The notes below the pieces were generated by a model. That model was not told the DNA's origin. It saw only the letters and a list, made by a program, of their open reading frames with translations, and did no database searches. Below are positions 16,442 through 25,940 of a DNA stretch of 64,000 nucleotides, piece by piece; positions within the stretch are counted from its first letter, which is position 1, and each line of letters starts with the position of its first letter. Made by a program: the position numbers and the translations under genes. Source of the stretch: Fimenecus sp052273625 (GTDB taxonomy: Bacteria > Bacillota > Clostridia > Oscillospirales > Acutalibacteraceae); assembly GCA_052273625.1 (NCBI GenBank), contig DAVZHW010000002.1, positions 62,001 through 126,000 of the forward strand, read 5' to 3'.

Positions 16442-17739
16442 TGAAAGAAAATATATCTAAATTCAGACGCTTTTTTAATTTCAATAAGTGGTTTTCAAAC
16501 AACAAATTTGTTGCTTGCTTTTCACTTTTTGCCGCATTTTGCATTTGGCTGTGGATATCCATTGACAAAAGCCCGATTGTTGAGAACGTTATAGTTTCCG
16601 TTCCCGTTTATATTGAAACGGAAAACAGCGTACCTTCTCAGCTCGGACTAAAGGTTTTCGGAAATTCAAATTATACGGTTGATGTTACGGTCTCGGGCAA
16701 AAAGTTCGTCGTTTCTTCACTTACGGCGGACGATATTAAAGTTACGGCGCAAACAAACTTTGTCGATTCCGCAGGAAATAAATCCTTGCTTTTGAAGGCT
16801 ACACCGACAAAAAATCAAGATTTTACAATCGTATCGCTTTCGCAAAACTATATTTCCGTATATTTTGATACCTACAAAGAAAAGGAATTTCCGTTAGAGG
16901 CAAATATTGTTACCGAGCTTAGTAGTATTGTTCCTGACGGCTGTATTCAAGGCAATGTAGTATTTTCAAAAAGCACTGTCAGAGTCAGCGGACCGACAAC
17001 GGAGGTTAACAAGGTAACCGGCGTTGCCGCAACCGTAAACGTTGACAAGGTTATTGAAGCGACGACTACCTTTACACCCGATATTCAGCTTCTCGGTGCA
17101 CCGAGCTCGGATTTTGCCAACACCTCGGTCGATATAGGAGATGCGGGAATTACACTTACAGTTCCTGTTCTCAAGGAAGTTATATTGCCGACTACCGTTA
17201 CGCTTAAAAATGCACCTGCCGATTATCTTTCGGGCTCAATGAATATATCTGTGCATCCGTCAAGCGTTAAGGTCGGTATTCCCGTTGAAAAAATTGATGA
17301 TATTAAAGAAATCAGCGTAGGAACGATTGATTTTAACGGCCTTGATGCAGGTAATAACACATTCACATTTAAAAAGGATGATATTACAGATTATATGATA
17401 ACCGACTCGGTTGAAAAATTCAGAGTCAGCGTGAATATGGGCAATGTTGTATCAACTTATGTTAATATTCCGTCGTCAAATATTTCTGTTGCAAAGCAAA
17501 AAGCAGGCTATGAAGCCACTGTCGCACAGCAATCAATATCAAATGTAAAAATTGTCGGACCTGCAAGTGTTATTGACTCTCTAAACCCAAACAACGTATA
17601 TGCCGATATTGACGTTTCACAGGTCAGCGCAACATCCGGAACGGTTACAGTTCCCGTTAATATTTCGATACGTGATAACACATCTTGTTGGGCTAACGGT
17701 GATTATACAGTACAAGTGACAATTAAAGCTAATTCATAA
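16441..17739 (+). CDS. cdaR: CdaR (YbbR-domain) regulator of CdaA
   Basis: A 432-aa extracytoplasmic protein held by one N-terminal helix (FVACFSLFAAFCIWLWI, ~27-43), followed by about four YbbR beta domains (repeated VSVPVYIE / VRVSGP-type strands). YbbR proteins bind CdaA and tune c-di-AMP output. The usual third gene, glmM, is absent; yqhQ follows instead. Confidence 0.93.
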   Translation: MKENISKFRRFFNFNKWFSNNKFVACFSLFAAFCIWLWISIDKSPIVENVIVSVPVYIETENSVPSQLGLKVFGNSNYTVDVTVSGKKFVVSSLTADDIKVTAQTNFVDSAGNKSLLLKATPTKNQDFTIVSLSQNYISVYFDTYKEKEFPLEANIVTELSSIVPDGCIQGNVVFSKSTVRVSGPTTEVNKVTGVAATVNVDKVIEATTTFTPDIQLLGAPSSDFANTSVDIGDAGITLTVPVLKEVILPTTVTLKNAPADYLSGSMNISVHPSSVKVGIPVEKIDDIKEISVGTIDFNGLDAGNNTFTFKKDDITDYMITDSVEKFRVSVNMGNVVSTYVNIPSSNISVAKQKAGYEATVAQQSISNVKIVGPASVIDSLNPNNVYADIDVSQVSATSGTVTVPVNISIRDNTSCWANGDYTVQVTIKANS

Positions 17740-17757
17740 TTATTGCGAGGTATAAAA

Positions 17758-18735
17758 TTGAGTAATCAAATCAGCAAAAAGCATAAAACCTCTGTCGGCG
17801 GTCAGGCGTTGATTGAGGGTATAATGATGCGTGGTCCTAAGGGCGCAGCTATGTCCGTAAGGCTTCCGAACGGTACGATTGAGACTGAATATAAGGACGT
17901 TAAGCCGTGGAGAGAAAAAAATAAATTCTTTTCCTTGCCGCTTGTAAGAGGCATTGTCGGCTTCGTTGAGTCGCTTGTTACGGGCTATGGCTATCTTATG
18001 GAGTCTGCCGAAAAATCTACGCAAGGTCTTGAAAATCCGCCCGAAGAGGAGCTTTCAAAATTCGATAAGTGGATTGAAAAGCACTTTGGCGAAAAAATGA
18101 TGAACATTGTCGGAGTGATATCGGCAGTTTTAGGCTTTGCGCTTGCTTTCTTTTTGTTTATGTGGCTTCCGTCATTTGTTATTGACAAGATAACCTTCGG
18201 AAAGCTGCTTGAATTTCATCCGCTTTTTGAGGGTATAATCAGAATAATAATATTTGTTCTTTATATGTTCGCTGTTTCTCATATGAAAGATATTCACCGT
18301 GTTTTTATGTATCACGGAGCAGAGCACAAATCGATTTTTTGCTATGAAAACGGACTTGAATTGACTGTTGAAAACGTTAGAAAGCAGAGCAGATTTCATC
18401 CGAGATGCGGTACAAGCTTTATGTTTGTAATGATACTTTTGAGCATTTTGCTTTCATCTGCGCTTGTGCTTATTTTCCCGAATCTTGCTGACATAAACAG
18501 AATGCTTTGGATACTTATTAAACTTCTTATTATGCCGCTTGTAATGGGCATCGGATATGAGTTTATCAAATACGCAGGCAAGCACGATAACCTGCTGGTT
18601 AAAATTCTTTCTGCACCCGGACTTTGGATGCAGAGAATTACAACCAAAGAGCCTACCGACGATATAATCGAGGTCGGAATTGAGGCTATTAAGGCTGTCC
18701 TTACCGATAATCCCGAGGATGACGAAATAAAATGA
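17758..18735 (+). CDS. yqhQ: DUF1385 membrane protein (YqhQ family)
   Basis: About 325 aa. Family signatures are VGGQALIEGIMMRGP, the metal-like YHGAEHKSIFCYE and FHPRCGTSFMFV. Four to five membrane helices lie in the middle and C-terminal half. Function is not established. TTG 17758 is chosen because GCGAGG sits 7 bases upstream; TTG 17743 has none. The stop overlaps the prmC ATG by 4 bases. The yqhQ-prmC pairing is common in clostridia, usually with prfA, which is missing here. Confidence 0.92.
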   Translation: MSNQISKKHKTSVGGQALIEGIMMRGPKGAAMSVRLPNGTIETEYKDVKPWREKNKFFSLPLVRGIVGFVESLVTGYGYLMESAEKSTQGLENPPEEELSKFDKWIEKHFGEKMMNIVGVISAVLGFALAFFLFMWLPSFVIDKITFGKLLEFHPLFEGIIRIIIFVLYMFAVSHMKDIHRVFMYHGAEHKSIFCYENGLELTVENVRKQSRFHPRCGTSFMFVMILLSILLSSALVLIFPNLADINRMLWILIKLLIMPLVMGIGYEFIKYAGKHDNLLVKILSAPGLWMQRITTKEPTDDIIEVGIEAIKAVLTDNPEDDEIK

Positions 18736-19571
18736 CGGTAAATGAGCTTTACGGTATCGGCTTAAAAATGCTCAGGGAAAGCGGTAATACCGATTATTCG
18801 TTTGATTGTGATTGTCTTTTTACAGCTTTTACGGGCGTTGATAAAACAAGGCGGATTATTAACCGTGACGACGATATTTCCGCCAAAGCCGAAAACAGTT
18901 TTATTTCTGCCGTTAAAAGAAGAACTGACGGCGAGCCGTTGCAGTATATTCTCGGCGAGTGGGAATTTATGGGACTTCCCTTTAAGGTGGGGGAGGGTGT
19001 GCTTATTCCTCGTCCCGAAACCGAAATGCTTGTTGAAACAGCCAACGAACTCTTGAAAAACAAGGAAAATGCGGTTGTTTTCGATTTGTGTGCTGGAAGC
19101 GGTGCAATCGGTCTAAGCGTTGCAAGGTATAATCCGAATGTAACCGTCTATCTTTTTGAAAAATACGACGGTGCTCTTAAATATTTAAGAGAAAACGCAG
19201 GCTTGCTCGAACTTTCAAATGTTAAAATATTAAAATATGATATTTTTGACGGCTTCCCAAACGATTTACCGAAAGCTGATGTTTTGCTTTCAAATCCGCC
19301 GTATATAAAGGATAATGAAGTACCGCTTTTGCAAAAAGAGGTTTCTTTTGAGCCTGACACAGCGTTGAAGGGCGGAGAGGACGGACTTGTTTTCTATAAA
19401 GCGATACATGACAGATGGCTTGACGGCGTAAAAAAAGGCGGAATTATCGTCCTTGAGTGTGGCGATGGGCAATCAGAGGATATAAAAAGTATGTTTTTTG
19501 ATAAATCTGATAAAATTTCGGTCTTGTATGACTTTAACGATATTGACAGAACTGTCAAAATAAATGTATAA
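18732..19571 (+). CDS. prmC: Release-factor glutamine methyltransferase
   Basis: Methylates the GGQ glutamine of peptide-chain release factors. The 279-aa SAM enzyme has the N-terminal helical domain, then LIPRPETEMLVE, the SAM loop FDLCAGSGAIGLS and the catalytic SNPPYI (NPPY). ATGA overlap with yqhQ indicates coupling. Its substrate gene prfA is elsewhere. Confidence 0.95.
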   Translation: MTVNELYGIGLKMLRESGNTDYSFDCDCLFTAFTGVDKTRRIINRDDDISAKAENSFISAVKRRTDGEPLQYILGEWEFMGLPFKVGEGVLIPRPETEMLVETANELLKNKENAVVFDLCAGSGAIGLSVARYNPNVTVYLFEKYDGALKYLRENAGLLELSNVKILKYDIFDGFPNDLPKADVLLSNPPYIKDNEVPLLQKEVSFEPDTALKGGEDGLVFYKAIHDRWLDGVKKGGIIVLECGDGQSEDIKSMFFDKSDKISVLYDFNDIDRTVKINV

Positions 19572-19595
19572 TAATATAATATTCAGGAGAAAAAT

Positions 19596-20267
19596 ATGTT
19601 ATTTAGTATTTTACGTGGCGCATCGGGTATTGAGATTGCAATTCTCTTTTTGGCACGCTTGTTTGTTGTTTTTTGCACCTTACCCGTGCATGAGTACGCA
19701 CACGCATTTGTAGCTGATAAGTTGGGCGATAAAACCGCAAGACTTTCGGGCAGACTTACGCTCAATCCGATGGCTCATATTGACATTTTGGGTGCAATAA
19801 TGATTTTATTTGTCGGCTTCGGCTATGCAAAGCCTGTGCCCGTCAACCCGCGTAATTTCAAAAATCCCAAAAAAGGAATGGCTCTTACGGCACTTGCAGG
19901 ACCTTTTTCAAATATTTTAATGGCTGTTGTCTTTATGTTTTTGTCAAACGTTCTGTCCCTTTTCGGAAGCTCGTTAATTGTTCAGGCATTTTTTGTTTTC
20001 TTCTCATTTGCCGCTTCAATAAATATCGGACTTGCCGTTTTCAATCTTATTCCGATACCGCCGCTTGACGGCTCAAGGGTTTTGGAGCTGCTTATTCCCG
20101 ATAAATACTATTATAAATTTGCGCAGTACGAAAGATATATTGTTATTATTATTTTCGGACTTATAGTTTTCGGTGTGCTTGACGCACCGCTTGCATTCTT
20201 GCAAAATCATCTCTATTCGGCACTTAATTATATCGTCAGCTTGCCGTTCAGAGCTTTCAAAGGATAA
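19596..20267 (+). CDS. Site-2-protease family (M50) intramembrane metalloprotease
   Basis: A 223-aa polytopic membrane protein with the zinc motif HEYAH (H32, E33, H36) and the third ligand in IPPLDGSRVL. The short, PDZ-less form is the YwhC/SpoIVFB-like branch seen next to scpAB in many clostridia. Substrate unknown. It lies 25 bases after prmC and 4 bases before scpA. Confidence 0.93.
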   Translation: MLFSILRGASGIEIAILFLARLFVVFCTLPVHEYAHAFVADKLGDKTARLSGRLTLNPMAHIDILGAIMILFVGFGYAKPVPVNPRNFKNPKKGMALTALAGPFSNILMAVVFMFLSNVLSLFGSSLIVQAFFVFFSFAASINIGLAVFNLIPIPPLDGSRVLELLIPDKYYYKFAQYERYIVIIIFGLIVFGVLDAPLAFLQNHLYSALNYIVSLPFRAFKG

Positions 20268-20271
20268 TTTA

Positions 20272-21012
20272 ATGGAAAAGATTTCTTATAAGGTTGAGGC
20301 TTTTGAGGGTCCGCTTGACCTTTTGCTTTACCTTATTTCTAAGCATAAATTGGATATTTACGATATACCGATTGTTGAGCTTGTCGATCAATATATCGCC
20401 TATGTTCGCTCAATGGAAAATGACGACTTATACGTTGCGAGTGAATTTATTGAAATGGCGGCAAGGCTTGTTTATATTAAATCGGTATCTCTTTTGCCTG
20501 TTTATGAGGAGGCGGAGGAGTTAAAGCGTGAGCTTACGGGAGAATTGATTGAGTACAGAGACTGTCAGCTTATGGCAGGGAAGCTTTCCGAGATGACCGA
20601 TGGCTTTGATAAATTCATCAGAAAGCCGACTGAATTGGAAATTGACTATACATATACAAGGCTTCATGAGGGAAACGAGCTTTTGCGTGCCTATCTCAAT
20701 GCGGCAGGCAGGAAGCTTCGTAATTTACCTCCGCCTGTCGAGGTCTTTCGTGAAATAGTTGCGAAAAAGATAGTTTCTGTCGGCTCAAAAATCAGATCAA
20801 TTTTTACAAAGCTTTCAAAAGCGGGTAAAAAAGAAAAGATGACAGAGCTTTTCAACGGTGCCGAAAGCCGTTCGGATCTTGTCGCAACCTTTCTTGCGAT
20901 ACTTGAGCTTGCAAAATCGAAAAAGATAAATGTTATCGGTAACGGTGCGGATGTTGACATTGAGCTGCTCGCAACCGATATTGAAGAAATGAATTCGGAA
21001 GAGTGGGAATAA
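20272..21012 (+). CDS. scpA: Segregation and condensation protein A
   Basis: Kleisin subunit of the SMC-ScpAB condensin that compacts and separates chromosomes. The 246-aa protein starts MEKISYKVEAFEGPLDLLL and has LISKHKLDIYDIPI, both typical. ATG 20272 is set by AAAGG 10 bases upstream; a longer frame into the M50 gene is not needed. scpB begins 4 bases after the stop. Confidence 0.96.
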   Translation: MEKISYKVEAFEGPLDLLLYLISKHKLDIYDIPIVELVDQYIAYVRSMENDDLYVASEFIEMAARLVYIKSVSLLPVYEEAEELKRELTGELIEYRDCQLMAGKLSEMTDGFDKFIRKPTELEIDYTYTRLHEGNELLRAYLNAAGRKLRNLPPPVEVFREIVAKKIVSVGSKIRSIFTKLSKAGKKEKMTELFNGAESRSDLVATFLAILELAKSKKINVIGNGADVDIELLATDIEEMNSEEWE

Positions 21013-21016
21013 TTTA

Positions 21017-21610
21017 ATGGCAAACGCAAATGAATTACAGGCGATAGTTGAGGCTGTTTTGTTTGCTTCCGGCGAGCCGCTTGAGTTGAGTCGCTTGTCA
21101 GAGGTGCTTGACATTGAGGACGAACAGACGCAGCAGATTTTATTAAATCTTGCGGCAGAGCTTGATGAAAGACACAGCGGAATTTGTCTTTTGGAGCTTG
21201 ACGGCAAATATCAGCTGTCAACAAGAACAAAATACGGCAATTACATAAGAAAAGTTCTTGAGGTTAAGAAAAATGCACCGCTTTCGCAGGCTGCATTTGA
21301 GGTTCTTGCGGTCGTGGCTTACAATCAGCCTGTTACAAAGGCTTTTATCGAGCAGGTAAGAGGCGTTGATTGCTCGGGCGTTATCGCAACTCTTTGCCAA
21401 AAGAAGCTTATCGAGGAAAAGGGCAGGCTTGAATTGCCGGGCAGACCCTTGGTATACGGGACTACAACTGATTTTCTCAGGTGCTTTTCGTTTTCCTCGC
21501 TCGGGGATTTACCTGAATTGCCTAATGACCAAAATACCGACAGGCAGTTAATGCTTGACGAAGCTGTCGCAGAGTCAGAAAAGGACGAAAGCGGCAGTGA
21601 AAATAAATAA
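21017..21610 (+). CDS. scpB: Segregation and condensation protein B
   Basis: Partner of ScpA in the SMC complex; a dimer of winged helices. The 197-aa protein shows LQAIVEAVLFASGEPL at the N-terminus and LAVVAYNQPVTKAFIEQVRG in the second wing. It has the acidic C-terminal tail common in clostridial ScpB. Confidence 0.96.
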   Translation: MANANELQAIVEAVLFASGEPLELSRLSEVLDIEDEQTQQILLNLAAELDERHSGICLLELDGKYQLSTRTKYGNYIRKVLEVKKNAPLSQAAFEVLAVVAYNQPVTKAFIEQVRGVDCSGVIATLCQKKLIEEKGRLELPGRPLVYGTTTDFLRCFSFSSLGDLPELPNDQNTDRQLMLDEAVAESEKDESGSENK

Positions 21611-21640
21611 AATTATAATTATAAAAAAAGGAGGATGAAT

Positions 21641-22363
21641 ATGAAGGCGTTGATTATAATACTTGCGATAATCCTGTTTTTTGTTCTCCTTTTAAGCATT
21701 AGATTTAGGATAGAAGCGGAATATTTTGAGGAGTTCTGCTTGAAAATCAAATGGCTGTTTTTTCAGATTTCTATTTATCCGCTTGATGAAAAAATCTTCA
21801 AGCTAATAAATAAGATGACTAAGGATAAAAAGCCGAAAGAAGCTCCTGCCGAGCCCGAGGACGATAAGCAGGAAGAGGAAGCAATCAACAAAAAGGAAAA
21901 CCCGTTCAAGAAATTCTATGAAAATCAAGGCTTCGACGGCGTTATTGAGCTTGTAAATAACGGCGCAGACGCTCTCGGAACAATGATGAAAGGAATGAAA
22001 AAGCATTTCATCATTGATGATATGTATCTTTGGGTTACGGTATCGAAAAGCCATGATGCGGCAGGTACGGCACTTGAATACGGTAATATTTGCCAAAATG
22101 TATTTCCGTCAATGGGCTATATTTGCTCTAATTTCAAGGTTAAAAGATATGATATTGAGATAAATCCCGATTTTATCGGAACATTAAGCAGCGCAAGGTT
22201 TGTTTTTAATTGCTCATTCAGACCGTTGTTCTTAATAAACTCTGCAATTGCTTTTGCGTTTAGATTTTTATTTAATGTTGTTTTCAAATTTCTTTTTTCA
22301 AAACCGAAAAAAGACACTATAAATAATGAATTACAAAATACAGAAGGCGGTGCTATTCAATGA
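21641..22363 (+). CDS. ytfI: DUF2953 protein (YtfI-like)
   Basis: About 240 aa: one N-terminal membrane helix (ALIIILAIILFFVLLLS), a charged linker rich in Lys/Glu (~60-95), then a beta-rich cytoplasmic part ending in a second hydrophobic stretch. Members are found next to ytfJ in spore formers. Function unknown. ATG 21641 is preferred because the AGGAGG at 21629-21634 leaves 6 bases; the ATG at 21635 abuts that site. The last 4 bases overlap ytfJ (ATGA). Confidence 0.85.
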   Translation: MKALIIILAIILFFVLLLSIRFRIEAEYFEEFCLKIKWLFFQISIYPLDEKIFKLINKMTKDKKPKEAPAEPEDDKQEEEAINKKENPFKKFYENQGFDGVIELVNNGADALGTMMKGMKKHFIIDDMYLWVTVSKSHDAAGTALEYGNICQNVFPSMGYICSNFKVKRYDIEINPDFIGTLSSARFVFNCSFRPLFLINSAIAFAFRFLFNVVFKFLFSKPKKDTINNELQNTEGGAIQ

Positions 22364-22785
22364 AAGAACAGTCAGCAGCAGGAATTCTCGAAACAACAAT
22401 TGAAAAGGTGAAAAACCTTGTTAACGTCAGCACGATTATCGGCGATCCGATGACGGTTGACGGCGGAATCACAATTATTCCCGTTTCAAAGGTAACATAC
22501 GGTTTTGCTTCGGGCGGTTCTGACTTCCCCTCAAAATCCAACAAAGAAATCTTCGGCGGCGGCGGTGGAGCAGGCGTTACAATCACACCTGTTGCATTCC
22601 TTGTAGTTTCTGACGGCGAAGTTACTCTTAAACACATTACAGCTTATGATAATGCGGCTGAAAGAGTTGTTAACCTTGTTCCCGAAATGTTTGATAAGGT
22701 TACAAGCGTTGTTAATAAAGCTAAGAAAGAAAAGAGTGAAGCTGCAAAGGCAGAAGAGCCTGTTGTAAGCGTTACCGCAGAGTAA
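22360..22785 (+). CDS. ytfJ: Sporulation protein YtfJ (GerW family)
   Basis: 141 aa. The family core is intact: NVSTIIGDPMTVDGGITIIP, SKVTYGFASGGS, a glycine-rich FGGGGGAGVTITP loop and PVAFLVV. GerW/YtfJ is a forespore protein needed for normal germination in bacilli. Its position after ytfI and before a DD-carboxypeptidase is the conserved clostridial arrangement. Confidence 0.93.
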   Translation: MKEQSAAGILETTIEKVKNLVNVSTIIGDPMTVDGGITIIPVSKVTYGFASGGSDFPSKSNKEIFGGGGGAGVTITPVAFLVVSDGEVTLKHITAYDNAAERVVNLVPEMFDKVTSVVNKAKKEKSEAAKAEEPVVSVTAE

Positions 22786-22842
22786 TAAAATATAAAATAA
22801 TTTAATCACCGCCTGCATATTTTTAATAGGTAGGTGGTTGAT

Positions 22843-23982
22843 TTGCGTAAAGAGATAAGAATAATATTGTTGACCATAATAACGATATTATTGTTGAGCG
22901 TCGGTGCTTACGCCGAGGATGTGCAAATAGATATTTCAGCTTCCTCGGCTGTTTTGCTCGTCAGCGGCTCAAATGAGGTTTTGTTTGAAAAATCCGCTTA
23001 TGAAAAGCGACCTATGGCAAGCACGACAAAAATTATGAGCTCGATTATTGCTATTGAAAGCGGCAGACTTGACGAGGAAATTACCGTAACGCAGGAAATG
23101 ACGTCGGTAGAAGGTACATCAATGGGTCTTTTACCGAATGACAGAGTGAGCGTTTCTGAGCTTGTCTACGGTATGATGCTCTCCTCCGGTAACGATGCGG
23201 CGAATGCGACTGCTATTACCATTGCAGGCAGTACAGACGCATTTGTTTCAATGATGAATGATAAGGCAAAGCAAATCGGTATGCTTTCAACTCATTTTGC
23301 AACACCGTCGGGACTTGATGCCGATGACCATTATTCAACTGCTTATGATATGGCTCTGCTCGGCTCTTACGCTATCAAAAATGAGCACTTTTTAGAAATA
23401 TGCTCTTCTTCGTCGACTGTTGTGGATTACGGCAATCCACCATATAAGCGAAGACTTACCAACCATAATAAGCTGCTCAAAATGTATGACGATGCAATAG
23501 GTATAAAGACAGGCTTTACCAAGAAAAGCGGCAGATGCCTTGTTTCCGCTGCCGAAAGAGACGACGTTACGCTAATTTGCGTTACACTGAACGATGCGGA
23601 TGATTGGAACGACCATAAAAAGCTGCTTGATTACGGCTTTGGTATAGTAAAACGGTATGATAATTACAAAAGAGATTTTTTAATCAGCATTGTCGGCGGT
23701 AAAGACGCTTTTGTTAATGCACAGCTCCAAAGGGTACCGAAAATCGGCACACTCGACGGGCAAATTACTCAAAAGGTGTATATCGAGCATTTTTTATATG
23801 CACCCGTAAATAAAAATGACGTTGTCGGTTATTCTCTGTTTTATTATCAAAACGGAGCACTTGCCGATACCGTGCCTATAATAATAAAAAATGATATAGG
23901 GCAAACCGAATACGAAAAGACGGCTAAATTTAGCTTTATACATAGAATTTTAAGAAAAATCAAGGGAGAAAAAGATGGCTGA
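22843..23982 (+). CDS. D-alanyl-D-alanine carboxypeptidase (DacB/DacF type)
   Basis: Secreted penicillin-binding protein that trims peptidoglycan stem peptides. A signal peptide (helix IILLTIITILLLSVG ending AYA-ED) is followed by the three active-site motifs: STTK (S60-K63), SGN in SSGNDAAN and KTG in IGIKTGFTKKSG. A C-terminal PBP5-like beta domain is present. TTG 22843 has TAGGTGG 4-5 bases upstream; the GTG at 22834 lies inside that site. Next to ytfIJ it probably works in spore cortex formation (inference). It overlaps rluB by 8 bases. Confidence 0.92.
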   Translation: MRKEIRIILLTIITILLLSVGAYAEDVQIDISASSAVLLVSGSNEVLFEKSAYEKRPMASTTKIMSSIIAIESGRLDEEITVTQEMTSVEGTSMGLLPNDRVSVSELVYGMMLSSGNDAANATAITIAGSTDAFVSMMNDKAKQIGMLSTHFATPSGLDADDHYSTAYDMALLGSYAIKNEHFLEICSSSSTVVDYGNPPYKRRLTNHNKLLKMYDDAIGIKTGFTKKSGRCLVSAAERDDVTLICVTLNDADDWNDHKKLLDYGFGIVKRYDNYKRDFLISIVGGKDAFVNAQLQRVPKIGTLDGQITQKVYIEHFLYAPVNKNDVVGYSLFYYQNGALADTVPIIIKNDIGQTEYEKTAKFSFIHRILRKIKGEKDG

Positions 23983-24703
23983 CGATAAAATCAGACTTCA
24001 AAAATATCTTGCCGAATGCGGCGTTGCTTCAAGGAGAAAATCCGAGGAATTGATTGCAGCAGGCAAGGTAAAGGTTAACGGCGTAACAGCTCTCATAGGC
24101 GATAAGGTAAACCCGAAGCACGATAAGGTTACCGTTAGCGGTAAGAAGGTTGTAAGCGTTAAGAGAAACGTTTATATTATGCTCAACAAGCCGAGAGGCT
24201 TTATTACCACAATGAATGACGAGCACGACAGAAAATGCGTTGCAGAGCTTGTTAAGGATATAAATACAAGGGTTTATCCTGTCGGTCGTCTTGACAGAGA
24301 GTCCGAGGGCTTGCTTATAATGACTAATGACGGCGAATTTACAAACGCTCTCACTCATCCGTCAAAGCACGTTTCAAAGACGTACAGAGTTACTATCAGA
24401 CCTACTATTACTAAAGAACAGGCTACTGAATTCAGAAACGGTATAGAAATTGACGGCAGAATGACTGCTCCTGCGGACTTGAGAGTGCTGGAAGCACAGG
24501 AGAACAGGACTGTTGTCGAGGTTACAATTTATGAGGGCAGAAACAGACAGATAAGAAAGATGTTTGATGCACTCGACATAGAGGTCGCAAGGCTTAAACG
24601 CACAAAAGTCGGCAATTTGAAGCTCGGTATGTTAAAACAGGGTGCATACAGACATTTGACCGAAGATGAGGTAAACTCTCTTTATGATCTTGCAGGCAAA
24701 TGA
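23975..24703 (+). CDS. rluB: 23S rRNA pseudouridine synthase RluB family
   Basis: 242 aa. An N-terminal S4 RNA-binding domain (RLQKYLAECGVASRRKSEELI) is followed by the catalytic domain with GRLDRESEGLLIMTNDG, where the aspartate attacks the uridine. RluB modifies the peptidyl-transferase region of 23S rRNA; the related RsuA cannot be excluded by sequence alone. Confidence 0.94.
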   Translation: MADDKIRLQKYLAECGVASRRKSEELIAAGKVKVNGVTALIGDKVNPKHDKVTVSGKKVVSVKRNVYIMLNKPRGFITTMNDEHDRKCVAELVKDINTRVYPVGRLDRESEGLLIMTNDGEFTNALTHPSKHVSKTYRVTIRPTITKEQATEFRNGIEIDGRMTAPADLRVLEAQENRTVVEVTIYEGRNRQIRKMFDALDIEVARLKRTKVGNLKLGMLKQGAYRHLTEDEVNSLYDLAGK

Positions 24704-24728
24704 TTTTATCGTATTTGGTAAGATAATA

Positions 24729-24757
24729 TTGACATTAGTTGATAAAAATAGTAAAAT
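24729..24757 (+). promoter_or_regulatory. Sigma-A promoter for the yicC-remA-gmk-rpoZ-priA run
   Basis: TTGACA (24729-24734), 17 bases, then TAAAAT (24752-24757), 29 bases before the yicC start. It is the best promoter match in this part of the window and heads a run of same-strand genes with short gaps. Confidence 0.75.
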
Positions 24758-24785
24758 ATTAGGACTAAATTAGGACGGTATAATT

Positions 24786-25664
24786 ATGATAAAAAGTATG
24801 ACAGGTTACGGTAGGGCTGAAGAAACGGTCGATTCAATGAACATTGTCGTAGAAATTAAAAGTGTTAATCACAGATATTTCGAATTTTTTGCAAAGGTAC
24901 CGAGAGTGTACGGCTTCCTTGAAGAAAAGCTCAAAGCCTTTACAAATTCTCTTGTTTCAAGAGGTAAGATTGAATGCTATGTCAGCATTGAATGCCTTGA
25001 GGACTCAGAAACTCAAATCGTTGTGAACAAGGCGCTTGCCGAAGGGTATCTCAACGCAGTTAAAACGCTTGCCGAAGATTACTCGATTGACGGCACAATT
25101 TCCGCTATGACTCTTTCACGTTATCCTGATGTACTTTCCGTTCATAAGGCTGCCGACGATGAAGAAAAAATTTGGAATGCGGTTAAGGTCGTCGCAAAGG
25201 ATGCTATTGACAAATTTATAAATATGCGTCAGGTTGAGGGCGAAAAGCTCAAAGCAGATGTCCTTTCACGAGCTGATTACATTATTGAATGTGTTGAGTT
25301 TGTTGAAGAGCGTTCACCGCAGACGGTAAAGGAATATAACGAAAAGCTTAAAGCGAGAATTCAGGAACTTATCGGAGATGCGGCGGTTGATGAGCAAAGG
25401 CTGTTGAATGAAGCCGCTATTTATGCGGACAAAATTGCCGTTGCGGAGGAAACCGTTCGTTTGAGAAGCCACATATCACAGCTTCGTACATTTTTAGAGG
25501 CTGATGAGGCAATAGGAAGAAAGCTTGACTTTCTTGTTCAGGAAATTAACAGAGAGGCGAACACAATCGGCTCTAAGGCACAGGACGTTGAAATTGCAAA
25601 GCGTGTAATTTCAATTAAAGCGGAAGTAGAAAAAATTCGTGAACAAATCCAAAATATCGAATAA
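24786..25664 (+). CDS. yicC: YicC/YloC-family endoribonuclease
   Basis: 292 aa with the invariant N-terminus MIKSMTGYGRAE, the EIKSVNHRYFE block and the C-terminal EINREANTIGSKAQD segment. YicC/YloC proteins form ring-shaped RNases that act in mRNA/sRNA turnover. Position just before remA-gmk-rpoZ is conserved in Firmicutes. Confidence 0.94.
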   Translation: MIKSMTGYGRAEETVDSMNIVVEIKSVNHRYFEFFAKVPRVYGFLEEKLKAFTNSLVSRGKIECYVSIECLEDSETQIVVNKALAEGYLNAVKTLAEDYSIDGTISAMTLSRYPDVLSVHKAADDEEKIWNAVKVVAKDAIDKFINMRQVEGEKLKADVLSRADYIIECVEFVEERSPQTVKEYNEKLKARIQELIGDAAVDEQRLLNEAAIYADKIAVAEETVRLRSHISQLRTFLEADEAIGRKLDFLVQEINREANTIGSKAQDVEIAKRVISIKAEVEKIREQIQNIE

Positions 25665-25676
25665 GGAAGTTGTAAA

Positions 25677-25940
25677 ATGAAACTTGTAAACATCGGCTTC
25701 GGTAATGCGGTAAACGCAAGCCGTGTGCTTTCAGTTGTAAATCCCGAATCGGCACCTGTTAAGCGATTGATACAGGACGCAAAGGATGAAAAGCTTTTGA
25801 TTGACGCCACGCAGGGAAGGCGGACAAGGGCGGTAATTATTACCGACAGCAATCATGTTATTTTGTCCTATCTCCAAACGGAGAAAATTTTAAGCAGATT
25901 TAATGAAGAAAACGATACGGAGGAACCGATAAATGAATAA
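25677..25940 (+). CDS. remA: RemA (DUF370) DNA-binding regulator
   Basis: 87 aa, beginning KLVNIGFGNAVNASRV, with LIDATQGRRTRAVIITDS. RemA forms ring-like oligomers that bind DNA and activates matrix and osmolyte genes in Bacillus. It overlaps gmk by 8 bases. Confidence 0.94.
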   Translation: MKLVNIGFGNAVNASRVLSVVNPESAPVKRLIQDAKDEKLLIDATQGRRTRAVIITDSNHVILSYLQTEKILSRFNEENDTEEPINE